DNA from: Bacillus_CJ salitolerans
Lineage (GTDB): Bacteria > Bacillota > Bacilli > Bacillales > SA4
NCBI RefSeq assembly: GCF_042680805.1
Contig: NZ_JBHUEM010000041.1
Coordinates: 1-63,239, forward strand
Direction of reading: 5' to 3'
Length of the DNA: 63,239 bases
The notes under the pieces were generated by a model. The model made no database searches, was not told the origin of the DNA, and saw only the letters and a program-made list of their open reading frames with translations. Shown here in pieces: positions 50,703 to 59,880 of the stretch. The translations under genes were made by a program, and so were the position numbers. Each line of letters starts with the position of its first letter. Position 1 is the stretch's first letter.

Positions 50703-50777
50703 ACAATGTTTTTGTAAATATACAAAAGATTGATCAAGTTGTTGTGCGCAAAACGGGAACTGCCTAATGGGGAATTT

Positions 50778-50801
50778 CGGTTAGACAACTGTGTCTAGCC
50801 G
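50778..50801 (+). other. Strong leader hairpin before rpoA
   Basis: CGGTTAGACA (50778-50787) pairs with TGTCTAGCCG (50792-50801), 10 bp with one G-U pair and tetraloop ACTG. It ends ~15 nt before the rpoA ribosome binding site GAAGGAGGG and lacks a T tract, so it is not a terminator. Confidence 0.6.
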
Positions 50802-50831
50802 GGGTTTCGACGTTTTGAAGGAGGGTTTATA

Positions 50832-51776
50832 ATGATCGAAATTGAAAAACCAAAAATCGAAACGGTTGAAATCAGCGATGATGCCAAATACGGTAAATTT
50901 GTCGTCGAACCACTTGAGCGTGGATATGGTACTACTTTGGGTAACTCCTTACGTCGTATCCTATTATCCTCACTACCTGGTGCAGCTGTTACTGCTATTC
51001 AAATAGATGGTGTACTGCATGAGTTCTCAACTATTGAAGGTGTCGTAGAGGATGTTACAACCATCATCTTGAACCTTAAAAAGTTAGCACTTAAGATCTA
51101 TTCAGATGATGAAAAGACACTTGAGATTGACATTCAAGGTGAAGGAACTGTTACTGCTGCAGATATCACGCATGATAGTGATGTAGAGATTTTAAACCCT
51201 GATCTTCATATCGCGACTCTAGCCAAAAATGCAACATTGCGTATGCGAATAACAGCTAGACGTGGTAGAGGGTATACACCAGCTGATTTAAACAAAAGAG
51301 AAGACCAGCCAATTGGGGTTGTTCCAATTGATTCGATTTATACGCCTGTCTCTCGTGTAACTTACCAAGTAGAGAATACACGTGTAGGTCAAGAAGCAAA
51401 CTTTGATAAGTTAACTCTTGATGTTTGGACTGATGGTAGCATCGGACCAAAAGAGGCAGTAGCACTTGGTGCAAAAATTTTAACTGAACATCTTAATATC
51501 TTTGTAGGTCTTACTGATGAAGCACAAAATGCTGAAATCATGGTAGAGAAAGAAGAAGACCAAAAGGAAAAGGTGCTAGAGATGACAATTGAAGAACTAG
51601 ATTTATCTGTCCGTTCTTACAATTGCTTGAAGCGTGCTGGTATCAATACGGTTCAAGAACTAGCTCACAAAACTGAAGAAGATATGATGAAAGTTCGTAA
51701 TCTAGGGCGCAAATCTCTAGAGGAAGTTAAACATAAATTAGAAGAACTAGGTTTAGGCCTTCGTAAGGATGACTAA
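50832..51776 (+). CDS. rpoA: RNA polymerase alpha subunit
   Basis: RpoA dimerises to seed polymerase assembly; its C-terminal domain contacts promoter UP elements and activators. 314 residues: alpha-NTD (1-~230, with ERGYGTTLGNSLRRILLSSL) and alpha-CTD (~250-314, DLSVRSYNCLKRAGINTV, NLGRKSLEEVKHKL). It lies between rpsK and rplQ. Confidence 0.97.
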   Translation: MIEIEKPKIETVEISDDAKYGKFVVEPLERGYGTTLGNSLRRILLSSLPGAAVTAIQIDGVLHEFSTIEGVVEDVTTIILNLKKLALKIYSDDEKTLEIDIQGEGTVTAADITHDSDVEILNPDLHIATLAKNATLRMRITARRGRGYTPADLNKREDQPIGVVPIDSIYTPVSRVTYQVENTRVGQEANFDKLTLDVWTDGSIGPKEAVALGAKILTEHLNIFVGLTDEAQNAEIMVEKEEDQKEKVLEMTIEELDLSVRSYNCLKRAGINTVQELAHKTEEDMMKVRNLGRKSLEEVKHKLEELGLGLRKDD

Positions 51777-51847
51777 CTAGTAAGCTTTTGACTCATCTTT
51801 TCTCATTTAAGAGAGGATGGGATTTCAACAAAAGGAGGGAACTTCCG

Positions 51848-52210
51848 ATGGCATATCAAAAATTAGGTCGTACAAGTGCTCAACGTAAAGCATTACTTCG
51901 TGACTTAACGACAGATTTAATTATCAACGAGCGCATTGAAACAACTGAAGCAAGAGCCAAAGAACTTAAGTCAGTTGTTGAAAAAATGATCACTCTTGGT
52001 AAACGTGGTGATTTACATGCTCGTCGTCAAGCTGCTGCTTACGTTCGTCACGAAGTAGCAAACGAAGAGACAAACCAAGACGCAATTCAAAAGCTATTCG
52101 GTGATATTGCACCTCGTTACTCAGAACGTCAAGGTGGATATACTCGTATCCTTAAAATGGGACCTCGTCGTGGAGACGGTGCACCAATGGTAATCATCGA
52201 GTTAGTGTAA
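51848..52210 (+). CDS. rplQ: Ribosomal protein L17
   Basis: L17 is at the tunnel exit region of 50S. I start at ATG 51848 (MAYQKLGRTSAQRKALLRDL), after AAAGGAGGG, giving the standard 120 residues. It ends the S10-spc-alpha cluster and is followed by a terminator. Confidence 0.96.
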   Translation: MAYQKLGRTSAQRKALLRDLTTDLIINERIETTEARAKELKSVVEKMITLGKRGDLHARRQAAAYVRHEVANEETNQDAIQKLFGDIAPRYSERQGGYTRILKMGPRRGDGAPMVIIELV

Positions 52211-52229
52211 TACGATATAATGACTACTG

Positions 52230-52273
52230 AAAGGGCGGCAGTTCTATTTTAATTGGATCTGAGCCCTTTTTTT
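52230..52273 (+). terminator. Intrinsic terminator after rplQ
   Basis: AAAGGGC (52230-52236) pairs with GCCCTTT (52263-52269), with further pairing inside the loop, and is followed by a T tract. Confidence 0.8.
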
Positions 52274-52308
52274 GTGTTTTTTATCCTGAAATGTATAGGA
52301 GGGACGTT

Positions 52309-53151
52309 ATGGAAAAAGCAATATTGACTGTCCAAGATGTTTCTTTTCGATATCCGAACCAAGAAGAGTTCGCACTATCAAAAGTGAATTTCTCCATATT
52401 TCAAGGCGAATGGGTTGCCATAGTTGGCCATAATGGGTCTGGTAAATCAACCATTGCAAAGCTATTAAATGGTCTATTACTGCCTTCAGAAGGATCCATT
52501 GTACTAGATAATGAGATAGACCTTACAGAGGATACGGTATGGGATTTCCGAAATAGAATTGGGATGGTATTTCAAAATCCAGATAATCAATTTGTAGGTA
52601 CAACTGTTCAGGATGATGTGGCTTTTGGTTTAGAAAACAGGGGTGTACGAAGGGAAGAGATGGTGGAGCGAATCCAAAATAGTCTTGGCCTTGTGAATAT
52701 GGAAGAATTTCTAAATCAAGAGCCCCACCATTTGTCTGGAGGACAAAAACAGCGAGTCGCCATCGCTAGTATTCTAGCAATACAACCTGATATTATTGTA
52801 TTAGATGAAGCGACATCTATGCTTGATCCAAAAGGTCGACACGAGGTTTTACATACTATAAACAAACTAAAGCAAACCGAGAAGATAACAGTTATCTCAA
52901 TAACACATGATTTAAACGAAGCGGCAAAGGCAGACCGAATGATTGTATTTAATAAGGGATCTATATTTGCCGAAGGAACTCCAGAAGAGATTTTTAAGCT
53001 GGATGCCGAATTGGAAAAGATCGGCCTTGATGTTCCTTTTCCAGTAAAGGTTCGTAAAAAGTTAATGGAAAAAGGTATTAGCTTAAAACAATTCCATATA
53101 ACGAATGAAGGATTGATTAAAGAATTATGGACATCAACATTCAAAAACTGA
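52309..53151 (+). CDS. ecfA1: ECF transporter ATPase EcfA1
   Basis: EcfA1 is one of two ATPases of the shared energy-coupling module used by vitamin and metal S components. 280 residues from ATG 52309 after AGGAGGG, with Walker A GHNGSGKST (~41-49), signature LSGGQKQR (~144-151) and Walker B IIVLDEATS. The frame overlaps ecfA2 by 25 nt. The substrate-binding S components must be encoded elsewhere. Confidence 0.93.
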   Translation: MEKAILTVQDVSFRYPNQEEFALSKVNFSIFQGEWVAIVGHNGSGKSTIAKLLNGLLLPSEGSIVLDNEIDLTEDTVWDFRNRIGMVFQNPDNQFVGTTVQDDVAFGLENRGVRREEMVERIQNSLGLVNMEEFLNQEPHHLSGGQKQRVAIASILAIQPDIIVLDEATSMLDPKGRHEVLHTINKLKQTEKITVISITHDLNEAAKADRMIVFNKGSIFAEGTPEEIFKLDAELEKIGLDVPFPVKVRKKLMEKGISLKQFHITNEGLIKELWTSTFKN

Positions 53152-53996
53152 CCCACCGCTACCAGGCGAATTCACCTTTTGAAAGACTTGCTTTAGTTGA
53201 AGTCGATTTAGCTATCCCAAGTGGTACTTTTGTCTCTATTATTGGACACACTGGATCTGGTAAATCAACTGTCATTCAGCATTTAAACGCACTCTTAATG
53301 CCGACAAAAGGTACTATACAAATTGGGGAGTTCACCCTTACTCCAAACAAAAAGGATAAGCAGATAAAATCATTAAGAAAGAAGGTAGGGATGGTTTTTC
53401 AATTTCCAGAGCATCAATTGTTTGAGGAGACGATAGAGAAGGACATTTGCTTCGGTCCCATGAACTTTGGTGTGAGTGAAAAGGAAGCCAAAGGAAGAGC
53501 AAGAAAAGCTCTTTCCTTAGTAGGATTAAGTGAGGAATTTTTAGACCGTTCTCCCTTTGAATTAAGTGGAGGTCAAATGAGAAGGGTAGCTATTGCTGGA
53601 GTACTGGCGATGGAGCCAGAGGTTATTATTCTTGATGAACCGACTGCTGGATTAGATCCAAGAGGTCAAAAAGAGATGCTCGAATTATTCTCAACCTTAC
53701 ATAAACAAAGGAACTTAACGACCATTATGATTACTCATAGCATGGAATATGCAGCAGCCTATTCAGACCTTATCATTGTCATGGAAAAGGGCCGAGTGTA
53801 TTTAGAAGGAACGCCGCATGAAGTTTTCTCACAAAAAGAAAAACTTGCTCAAGTTGGATTAGATATCCCAGAGCCTTATCAGTTTATTGAAGCGTTCGAA
53901 AAAACATCTAATAAGGGCGTTGAGGGAACTTACCTAACTATTGATGAAATGGTAGAAGCAATCTATCAATTTCTTCAAAAGGAGAATAGGTTATGA
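53127..53996 (+). CDS. ecfA2: ECF transporter ATPase EcfA2
   Basis: EcfA2 is the second ATPase of the ECF module. 289 residues with Walker A GHTGSGKST (~40-48), signature LSGGQMRR (~148-155) and Walker B VIILDEPTAGLDP. It starts inside ecfA1 and overlaps ecfT through ATGA, so the three are translationally coupled. Confidence 0.93.
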   Translation: MDINIQKLTHRYQANSPFERLALVEVDLAIPSGTFVSIIGHTGSGKSTVIQHLNALLMPTKGTIQIGEFTLTPNKKDKQIKSLRKKVGMVFQFPEHQLFEETIEKDICFGPMNFGVSEKEAKGRARKALSLVGLSEEFLDRSPFELSGGQMRRVAIAGVLAMEPEVIILDEPTAGLDPRGQKEMLELFSTLHKQRNLTTIMITHSMEYAAAYSDLIIVMEKGRVYLEGTPHEVFSQKEKLAQVGLDIPEPYQFIEAFEKTSNKGVEGTYLTIDEMVEAIYQFLQKENRL

Positions 53997-54796
53997 GCAT
54001 GATGGAAAGCATGATCATTGGAAAGTATGTACCAGCACCATCTCTTATTCATCGAATGGATCCACGGTCTAAATTACTGCTTATCTTTTCTTTTGTTATG
54101 ATTGTATTCCTAGCTGATAATGCACTTACGTATGGACTTTTGATTGCCTATACTGTTTTTATTACTTCGCTAACAAAAGTACCATTTCAATATATTCTTA
54201 AGGGTCTTAAACCTATCATTTGGATAATTCTCTTTACGTTCATACTGCATCTAATGATGACAAAAGAGGGGGAGGTTTTAATTACCCTTGGTCCACTTTC
54301 TATTCATGAAGAGGGTTTGAGACAAGCGATCTTTATATCCATTCGCTTTTTCTTACTAATAATGATGACATCCTTATTAACATTAACGACAACGCCCATT
54401 GAGGTCACTGATGGGATGGAAAGCTTATTACAGCCGTTTAAGCGCTTGGGATTACCCGTTCATGAGTTAGCATTAATGATGTCCATTTCTTTGCGGTTTA
54501 TTCCAACGTTAATGCAAGAAACTGAGAAAATTATGAAAGCACAAACAGCTAGAGGAGTTGACTTTACAAGCGGTCCGCTTAAAGACCGTTTAAAGGCAAT
54601 TATACCTTTATTAGTCCCGTTGTTTATAAATTCATTTAGAAGAGCAGAAGAGCTTGCAAACGCAATGGAAGCAAGGGGATATAGGGGCGGAGAAGGTCGA
54701 ACGAAGTATAGAGAATTAAAATGGAAACTATCGGATACACTGTTTCTATTAAGTATAGGAATTGTAACCATTATTTTATTATTCCTTCGATTATGA
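53993..54796 (+). CDS. ecfT: ECF transporter transmembrane protein EcfT
   Basis: EcfT couples the ATPases to interchangeable S components. 267 residues with several hydrophobic segments and the coupling-helix motifs ARGVDF (~182-187) and AMEARGYRGGEGR (~221-233). GGAG lies before the ATG, which overlaps the ecfA2 stop. Confidence 0.93.
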   Translation: MSMMESMIIGKYVPAPSLIHRMDPRSKLLLIFSFVMIVFLADNALTYGLLIAYTVFITSLTKVPFQYILKGLKPIIWIILFTFILHLMMTKEGEVLITLGPLSIHEEGLRQAIFISIRFFLLIMMTSLLTLTTTPIEVTDGMESLLQPFKRLGLPVHELALMMSISLRFIPTLMQETEKIMKAQTARGVDFTSGPLKDRLKAIIPLLVPLFINSFRRAEELANAMEARGYRGGEGRTKYRELKWKLSDTLFLLSIGIVTIILLFLRL

Positions 54797-54806
54797 GGGT
54801 GATACC

Positions 54807-55550
54807 ATGCAACGTTTAAAATGTATTATTTCATATGATGGTTCTGCATTTTCCGGTTATCAAGTACAACCGAATCGTCGAACGGTTCAAGCTGTGATTG
54901 AAGATGCACTACAAAAGATGCATAAAGGTGAATTCATTCGAATACATGCTTCAGGAAGAACTGACGCGGGAGTACATGCGATTGGACAAGTGATTCACTT
55001 TGATTCGCCGTTAGCAATCCCAGCCAATCGATGGAAGGTGGCCTTAAACTCTTTACTTCCAGATGAGATCGTAGTCAAGGATGTACAAAAAACACATTCG
55101 GACTTTCATGCTCGTTTTGATGTGATAAGTAAGGAATACCAGTACAAGATTTTATTAAAACGTGACCGGGATGTATTTTTGCGACATTATGTACATCATG
55201 TTCCTCACTCACTTGATTATATTGCGATGAAAGAAGCAATTAAGTACTTTATTGGTACAAAAGATTTTTCATCATTTTGTTCTGCCAAAACAGAGATTGA
55301 GGATAAAATCCGCACGGTTTATGAAATTGAGTTTTTTGAAGAAAGCGATATGCTGACATTTCGCTTTGTAGGGAATGGTTTCCTCTATAATATGGTTAGA
55401 ATTATGGTTGGGACGATTCTTGAAGTGGGATTAGGCTACCGTAGTTCAAAGGAAATTGTCACCATATTAGAAATGAAAGATCGTACAAAAGCAGGGAAAA
55501 CCGCACCAAGTCATGGATTATATTTATGGAAAGTAAACTATAACAACTAA
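54807..55550 (+). CDS. truA: tRNA pseudouridine(38-40) synthase TruA
   Basis: TruA isomerises uridines 38-40 in tRNA anticodon stems. 247 residues with the catalytic aspartate in SGRTDAGVHAIGQVIHF (~50-66) and YQYKILLKRDRD. It begins 10 nt after ecfT and is probably cotranscribed. A promoter for rplM follows. Confidence 0.96.
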   Translation: MQRLKCIISYDGSAFSGYQVQPNRRTVQAVIEDALQKMHKGEFIRIHASGRTDAGVHAIGQVIHFDSPLAIPANRWKVALNSLLPDEIVVKDVQKTHSDFHARFDVISKEYQYKILLKRDRDVFLRHYVHHVPHSLDYIAMKEAIKYFIGTKDFSSFCSAKTEIEDKIRTVYEIEFFEESDMLTFRFVGNGFLYNMVRIMVGTILEVGLGYRSSKEIVTILEMKDRTKAGKTAPSHGLYLWKVNYNN

Positions 55551-55568
55551 ACCTGGTGTAACATTCTC

Positions 55569-55597
55569 TTGACATTAGTATTCTCACAGTATATTAT
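55569..55597 (+). promoter_or_regulatory. Sigma-A promoter of rplM-rpsI
   Basis: TTGACA (55569-55574) and TATTAT (55592-55597) are 17 bp apart, ~110 bp before rplM. Confidence 0.7.
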
Positions 55598-55620
55598 TGC
55601 ATATGGTACTATTTTTAAAC

Positions 55621-55655
55621 CCCACAAATAAGCCCCGGAACTTATCTGTGATGAT
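55621..55655 (+). promoter_or_regulatory. rplM leader hairpin (candidate L13 leader)
   Basis: CACAAATAAG and CTTATCTGTG pair with one mismatch around CCCCGGAA shortly after the promoter. Position and form fit the L13 ribosomal-protein leader known from Bacillota, but I recognise it by context only. Confidence 0.45.
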
Positions 55656-55707
55656 AATAAAAATAGCTTTAAAAATGAACTTGATTGATTAATTAGGAGG
55701 GAAACAC

Positions 55708-56145
55708 ATGCGTACTACTTATATGGCAAAGCCAAGTGAAGTGAATCGTAAATGGTACGTAGTAGACGCTGAAGGCAAAACTTTAGGTCGTCTATCTACT
55801 GAAGTAGCATCTATCTTACGTGGTAAGCATAAGCCAACTTATACACCACATATCGATACTGGTGATCACGTAATTATCTTAAACGCTAATAAAATTGAAT
55901 TAACTGGTAAGAAGTTAACTGACAAAATCTACTACCGTCACAGCATGCACCCAGGCGGTCTTAAGACTAGAACTGCTCTTGAAATGCGTACGAACTACCC
56001 AGTTCAAATGTTAGAGCTTGCAATCAAAGGTATGCTTCCAAAAGGTCCATTAGGACGTCAAATGGGTAAGAAGCTTCACGTTTATGCAGGAAGCGAACAT
56101 CCACATCAAGCACAAAAGCCAGAAGTTTACGAACTTCGCGGATAA
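55708..56145 (+). CDS. rplM: Ribosomal protein L13
   Basis: L13 is an early 50S assembly protein. 145 residues with RKWYVVDAEGKTLGRLSTEV (~14-33), RGKHKPTYTPHIDTGDHVII and MLPKGPLGRQMGKKLHVYAG. TTAGGAGGG precedes the ATG. Cotranscribed with rpsI 18 nt downstream. Confidence 0.97.
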   Translation: MRTTYMAKPSEVNRKWYVVDAEGKTLGRLSTEVASILRGKHKPTYTPHIDTGDHVIILNANKIELTGKKLTDKIYYRHSMHPGGLKTRTALEMRTNYPVQMLELAIKGMLPKGPLGRQMGKKLHVYAGSEHPHQAQKPEVYELRG

Positions 56146-56163
56146 TTTAAGGAGGTTATTATA

Positions 56164-56556
56164 TTGGCACAGGTACAATATTACGGTACTGGACGTCGTA
56201 AGAGCTCCGTAGCTCGTGTACGTTTAGTTCCTGGTAACGGACGTGTAGTAATTAATGAGCGTGAATTTGAAGATTATTTACCACTACCAGCACTTAGAGA
56301 AGTAGTTAAGCAACCACTTGTTGCAACTGAAACTTTAGGTAACTACGATGTTCTTGTTAGTGTTAAAGGTGGCGGATACACTGGTCAAGCTGGAGCAATT
56401 CGTCACGGGATTTCTCGTGCATTACTTCAAGCAGATCCAGAATTCCGTTTAACTCTAAAGCGCGCTGGATTCTTAACTCGTGACGCACGTATGAAAGAAC
56501 GTAAAAAATACGGTCTTAAAGGTGCTCGTCGTGCACCTCAGTTCTCAAAGCGTTAA
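56164..56556 (+). CDS. rpsI: Ribosomal protein S9
   Basis: S9 places its C-terminal tail near the P-site tRNA. 130 residues from TTG 56164 (AQVQYYGTGRRKSSVARVRL), after AAGGAGG, ending KYGLKGARRAPQFSKR. A terminator follows. Confidence 0.96.
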   Translation: MAQVQYYGTGRRKSSVARVRLVPGNGRVVINEREFEDYLPLPALREVVKQPLVATETLGNYDVLVSVKGGGYTGQAGAIRHGISRALLQADPEFRLTLKRAGFLTRDARMKERKKYGLKGARRAPQFSKR

Positions 56557-56571
56557 TTTTTCACTTCAAAA

Positions 56572-56601
56572 CTCTCAACCAATTTGGTTGGGGGTTTTTT
56601 T
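56572..56601 (+). terminator. Intrinsic terminator after rpsI
   Basis: CTCTCAACC (56572-56580) pairs with GGTTGGGGG (56586-56594, two G-U pairs) around AATTT, followed by T7. Confidence 0.88.
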
Positions 56602-56736
56602 ATATTTAAAATGAAAGGCTTCTGATGTTGATTGCATCCAAATTCCTCTGGAAAATCCACGAATGACCCACACCAACAGCTTATCCATCGATAATCTTAT
56701 AGTTATACTAAGAATACAAATTAGGAGGTGTAAAGA

Positions 56737-57299
56737 TTGGGAATTGATACAAGACGATTTCAGAAATGTGGCACCTCACCATGTTGTTGTAGTATTAGGA
56801 ATCACCAAACCATTAATGTAAACCCGGTTATAAAAATTCCAAGTATACCGTCACAAAGCTTAAATACAAAGTTTACTTGCTTCTTCTAATGAGGAAATAG
56901 AGAGAGAGTTAACTGGCTCTATTGAAACTATTCCTGTACTAAGTATTCCTCCATTTACTACAACAGAAAGAAGTAGTGAAGCTAGATGCTACTGTGACAG
57001 TTGAGTTAGCAGAAAGGGATGCACAATCAGATGGCGAATTTGCTATTGCGCTTATATTGAACAGAGAAGAGGGTGATTCAATCGTTGTCTACCGCGAAAT
57101 CGACCAAAGCGATGCTACACCTGGTCCTCAAGTAGTATTACCATTAACTTGGGTTGATTTACCTGGAGCTGGAACACAAAATTACAGTATAGATGTAGAA
57201 ATCATTACTTCAAGCTTCGAACTGGCCACAATTAAGGAGCGAGCTATAACGGCAACGATATATCCACCGGGAAGTGTACTACCATCATTTATTGGATAA
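56737..57299 (+). pseudogene. Frameshifted gene for a Cys-rich N-terminal, beta-rich C-terminal protein
   Basis: A TTG at 56737 with a strong AGGAGGTG opens a 50-codon frame (stop at 56887) whose product has CGTSPCCCS near residue 11-19. The coding pattern then continues in the next frame (about 56864-56977, with EEIERELTGSIETIPVLSIP) and then in a third frame from ~56976 to 57299, giving LDATVTVELAERD and a strand-rich domain ending in YPPGSVLPSFIG. Each switch is +1, as if one base had been gained twice. I read this as one gene broken by two frameshifts; sequencing error or two separate short genes are alternatives. I do not recognise the family. A surface or spore-layer protein would fit the setting, but nothing proves it. 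Confidence 0.55.
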
Positions 57300-57305
57300 C
57301 CACAA

Positions 57306-57334
57306 ATAAGTCCTCAGTAATAGGACTTTTATTT
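57306..57334 (+). terminator. Terminator after the frameshifted gene
   Basis: AAGTCCT (57308-57314) pairs with AGGACTT (57322-57328) and is followed by a T-rich stretch. Confidence 0.65.
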
Positions 57335-57342
57335 ATTCATAT

Positions 57343-57363
57343 CAGCGCTTGCGCCTTTTGTTC
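57343..57363 (+). repeat. Fragment E of the dispersed intergenic repeat (tail only)
   Basis: AGCGCTTGCGCCTTTTGTTC matches the 3' tail variant of copy C (AGCTTGCGCCTTTTGTCC). Only the tail is left. It again lies just after a terminator. Confidence 0.6.
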
Positions 57364-57467
57364 TGATTAGCTACAAAATTGGTACCATGTGATAAAATTG
57401 CCATTCAACCCTTATGCTATTTCGTGCATCCTATTGGTATAGAGATAGAAAATGGGGGCTGATTTAT

Positions 57468-57908
57468 ATGGCAGTGATTATGTCGTTTAAGGAAAAGAGA
57501 AAAGAAAAACAAGTTAAATTTGAGAAGAAAGTGCTCAGAGAGCTTTCTTTAGAAAAATTATTAAAAGAAGTGAACCAATATTTTCAACCCTTTTTTAAGC
57601 GTGCTATGTTTTCACAAGCCATTGAGGATGGCAGTGTTGATGTTGCAGTAGAAGCATACCTATTAGGAGCAAGCTATGGAAGAGTTGGTCATTATGGAGA
57701 GTCGTTTGATAGTATTAAAAAACGTTGTTATTATGAGGAAAAATATTTGATTGATACCTTATATGATTACTTACAATATTGGGGAAACATGGGCGATAAC
57801 GATTTTATTAGCGAATCATTGTATATGGCGTGTGAGCAATTTGTTACGAAATGGATCAATGAAGGATTTCAAAAAGGAATCATGAGACACAAACTTCGTT
57901 TACATTAA
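57468..57908 (+). CDS. ybaK: YbaK-like conserved protein (DUF2521)
   Basis: This 146-residue protein resembles YbaK of B. subtilis, a Bacillus-specific protein of unknown role located upstream of cwlD. I start at ATG 57468 after GGGGG; an in-frame upstream ATG lacks a binding site. It has no signal peptide or membrane segment; a charged N-terminal helix (~8-35), then DVAVEAYLLGASYGRVGHYG (~60-80) and YDYLQYWGN are visible. It is 59 nt upstream of cwlD and may share its sporulation expression. Confidence 0.75.
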   Translation: MAVIMSFKEKRKEKQVKFEKKVLRELSLEKLLKEVNQYFQPFFKRAMFSQAIEDGSVDVAVEAYLLGASYGRVGHYGESFDSIKKRCYYEEKYLIDTLYDYLQYWGNMGDNDFISESLYMACEQFVTKWINEGFQKGIMRHKLRLH

Positions 57909-57967
57909 ATCATATTTCTCTCACTTGTCCCATATAGTGAATAGAAGGGAAAAGCAGGGAGGAGAAA

Positions 57968-58684
57968 ATGGTGAAGGGGAAACGAAAATTTATTGGTTTT
58001 ACTATTGGAATCATCGCCCTACTATTTATTATACAATATCAGTTCGTTATAAATGACTCTTGGAACTCATGGAATCTCCCGTTAAGTGGAGAAGTCATTG
58101 TGTTAGACCCTGGCCATGGTGGTCCTGATGGGGGAGCAGACTATAATGGAAAGGTTTTTGAGCGTGATATAGCTCTTAATATAGCATTTAAAGTAAAGGC
58201 ATATCTTGAACAGCAAGGTGCGCTTGTATTAATGACTAGAGAAGATCACAATGATCTAGCTGGAGATAAGAAAGGAATCCGAAATCGAAAGGTGGAGGAT
58301 TTAAAAAATAGAGTAGACTTTATTAACCATTCCGAAGCGAGCATGTTTATTACAATCCACTTAAATGCTATACCTTCAGAACGCTGGAGCGGGGCACAAA
58401 CTTTCTATTATGGGTCATTGGAAGAAAATAAACGCATTGCTATTATGATACAGGATGAAATAAAGCGTAACCTAGAAAATACACATCGTTCTGCAAAAGC
58501 CATAAGTGGAATCTACCTATTAAAAAATGCACAAAAGCCAGGAGCTTTAGTAGAAGTAGGCTTTTTATCAAATCCTCATGAACGCCAACTTCTAATGAAA
58601 GAGGATTATCAAGAAAAAATGGCTGCATCGATTTATGAAGGAATTTTACGATATTTTACAAACGAACCCACTCCTCCAAATTAA
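57968..58684 (+). CDS. cwlD: CwlD, sporulation N-acetylmuramoyl-L-alanine amidase
   Basis: CwlD removes peptide side chains from cortex peptidoglycan so that PdaA can make muramic-delta-lactam, the mark recognised by germination hydrolases. 238 residues: an N-terminal membrane anchor (~9-25) and an Amidase_3 domain with zinc ligands in DPGHGGPDGGA (~47-57), ERDIALN and TIHLNA, and the catalytic glutamate in LVEVGFLSN. GGGAGGAG precedes the ATG. Located with gerD, kbaA and pdaB. Confidence 0.93.
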   Translation: MVKGKRKFIGFTIGIIALLFIIQYQFVINDSWNSWNLPLSGEVIVLDPGHGGPDGGADYNGKVFERDIALNIAFKVKAYLEQQGALVLMTREDHNDLAGDKKGIRNRKVEDLKNRVDFINHSEASMFITIHLNAIPSERWSGAQTFYYGSLEENKRIAIMIQDEIKRNLENTHRSAKAISGIYLLKNAQKPGALVEVGFLSNPHERQLLMKEDYQEKMAASIYEGILRYFTNEPTPPN

Positions 58685-58783
58685 GGAGTTTTTCATAGGC
58701 AATGGCTGAATGCGTGAAGGACACTTAAAATGATTGAATTATGGTATACTAACGAAGAAAACGAATACAAGAGGGGTGCAAGA

Positions 58784-59842
58784 ATGATTACAGAAGAAAG
58801 AATTCGCTCCATCTTAAATAAAATGATGGATCCGTTTTTACATAAGACATTAGAAGAAACAAATGGAATCCAAGAGATAAAAGTAAAAGAAGAGAAAAAT
58901 CATGTTAGTGTAAAAATTGCTATTGCCAAAACGGGTACAGCTGAACAAATGCAACTTCAATCATCTGTCGTACAAGTATTAAAGGAGGCTGGAGCAGAAA
59001 CAGTAGGTTTACGCTTTACCAACATGACAGAGGATGAACTTGCTAAATTTGCTTCAACAGAGACGAATCCACAGGATCAATCACTTTTATCTCCTACAAC
59101 AAAAACAAACTTTATTGCTATTGCTAGTGGGAAAGGTGGCGTTGGGAAATCCACGGTTTCTGTGAACTTAGCTGTTTCCTTAGCTAGACTTGGAAAAAAA
59201 GTAGGAATCATTGATGCAGACATCTACGGTTTTAGTGTTCCAGATATGATGGGCATTACGAAACGACCTGTTGTAAGAGGGGAAAGAATCATCCCAGTTG
59301 AACGAATGGGCGTAAAGGTTATTTCAATGGGCTTCTTTGTAGAAGACAATGCCCCAGTTATATGGAGAGGACCAATGCTAGGTAAAATGCTCCATAATTT
59401 CTTTAATGATATCGAGTGGGGAGATCTAGATTATTTACTATTAGATTTACCTCCAGGAACAGGGGACGTTGCATTAGATATTCATACAATGTTACCATCC
59501 TGTAAAGAAATTATTGTAACAACTCCTCACCCAACAGCTGCATTTGTTGCAGCAAGAGCAGGTGCAATGGCACTAAGAACAGAACATGAGATACTTGGTG
59601 TAATTGAAAACATGTCCTATTTTGAAAGTAAAGTTACAGGAGAAAAGGAATATGTTTTTGGTAAAGGCGGAGGTCAGAAATTAGCCGATGAACTACAATC
59701 AGAGGTACTTGGTCAATTACCATTACAACAACCTGACTGGAACGACGATGATTTTGCACCATCGATTTATGCTGAAGACCATAAGTTAGGGAAGATTTAT
59801 TTATCCATTGCCGAAAAAGTAGTAGAATTAACTCAAAAGTAA
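58784..59842 (+). CDS. salA: SalA/Mrp-type P-loop ATPase
   Basis: This 352-residue Mrp/NBP35-family protein has an N-terminal MIP18-like domain (~1-80) and a deviant Walker A GKGGVGKST (~117-125) in a ParA-like ATPase fold, with DADIYGFSVPDMMGI. In B. subtilis SalA represses scoC and so affects exoprotease genes; other Mrp proteins carry Fe-S clusters, but I see no CxxC pair here. The start ATG 58784 follows GAGGGGTG. A TATACT -10 lies at 58745-58750 with a poor -35. Confidence 0.9.
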   Translation: MITEERIRSILNKMMDPFLHKTLEETNGIQEIKVKEEKNHVSVKIAIAKTGTAEQMQLQSSVVQVLKEAGAETVGLRFTNMTEDELAKFASTETNPQDQSLLSPTTKTNFIAIASGKGGVGKSTVSVNLAVSLARLGKKVGIIDADIYGFSVPDMMGITKRPVVRGERIIPVERMGVKVISMGFFVEDNAPVIWRGPMLGKMLHNFFNDIEWGDLDYLLLDLPPGTGDVALDIHTMLPSCKEIIVTTPHPTAAFVAARAGAMALRTEHEILGVIENMSYFESKVTGEKEYVFGKGGGQKLADELQSEVLGQLPLQQPDWNDDDFAPSIYAEDHKLGKIYLSIAEKVVELTQK

Positions 59843-59844
59843 TA

Positions 59845-59880
59845 AAAAAGGGTGCGGTATGGAACCGTCACCCTTTTTTT
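59845..59880. terminator. Terminator between convergent salA and gerD
   Basis: AAAAAAGGGTG...CACCCTTTTTTT with an inner CGGT/ACCG stem lies 3 nt after the salA stop. A-rich and T-rich flanks allow it to act in both directions. Confidence 0.88.
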
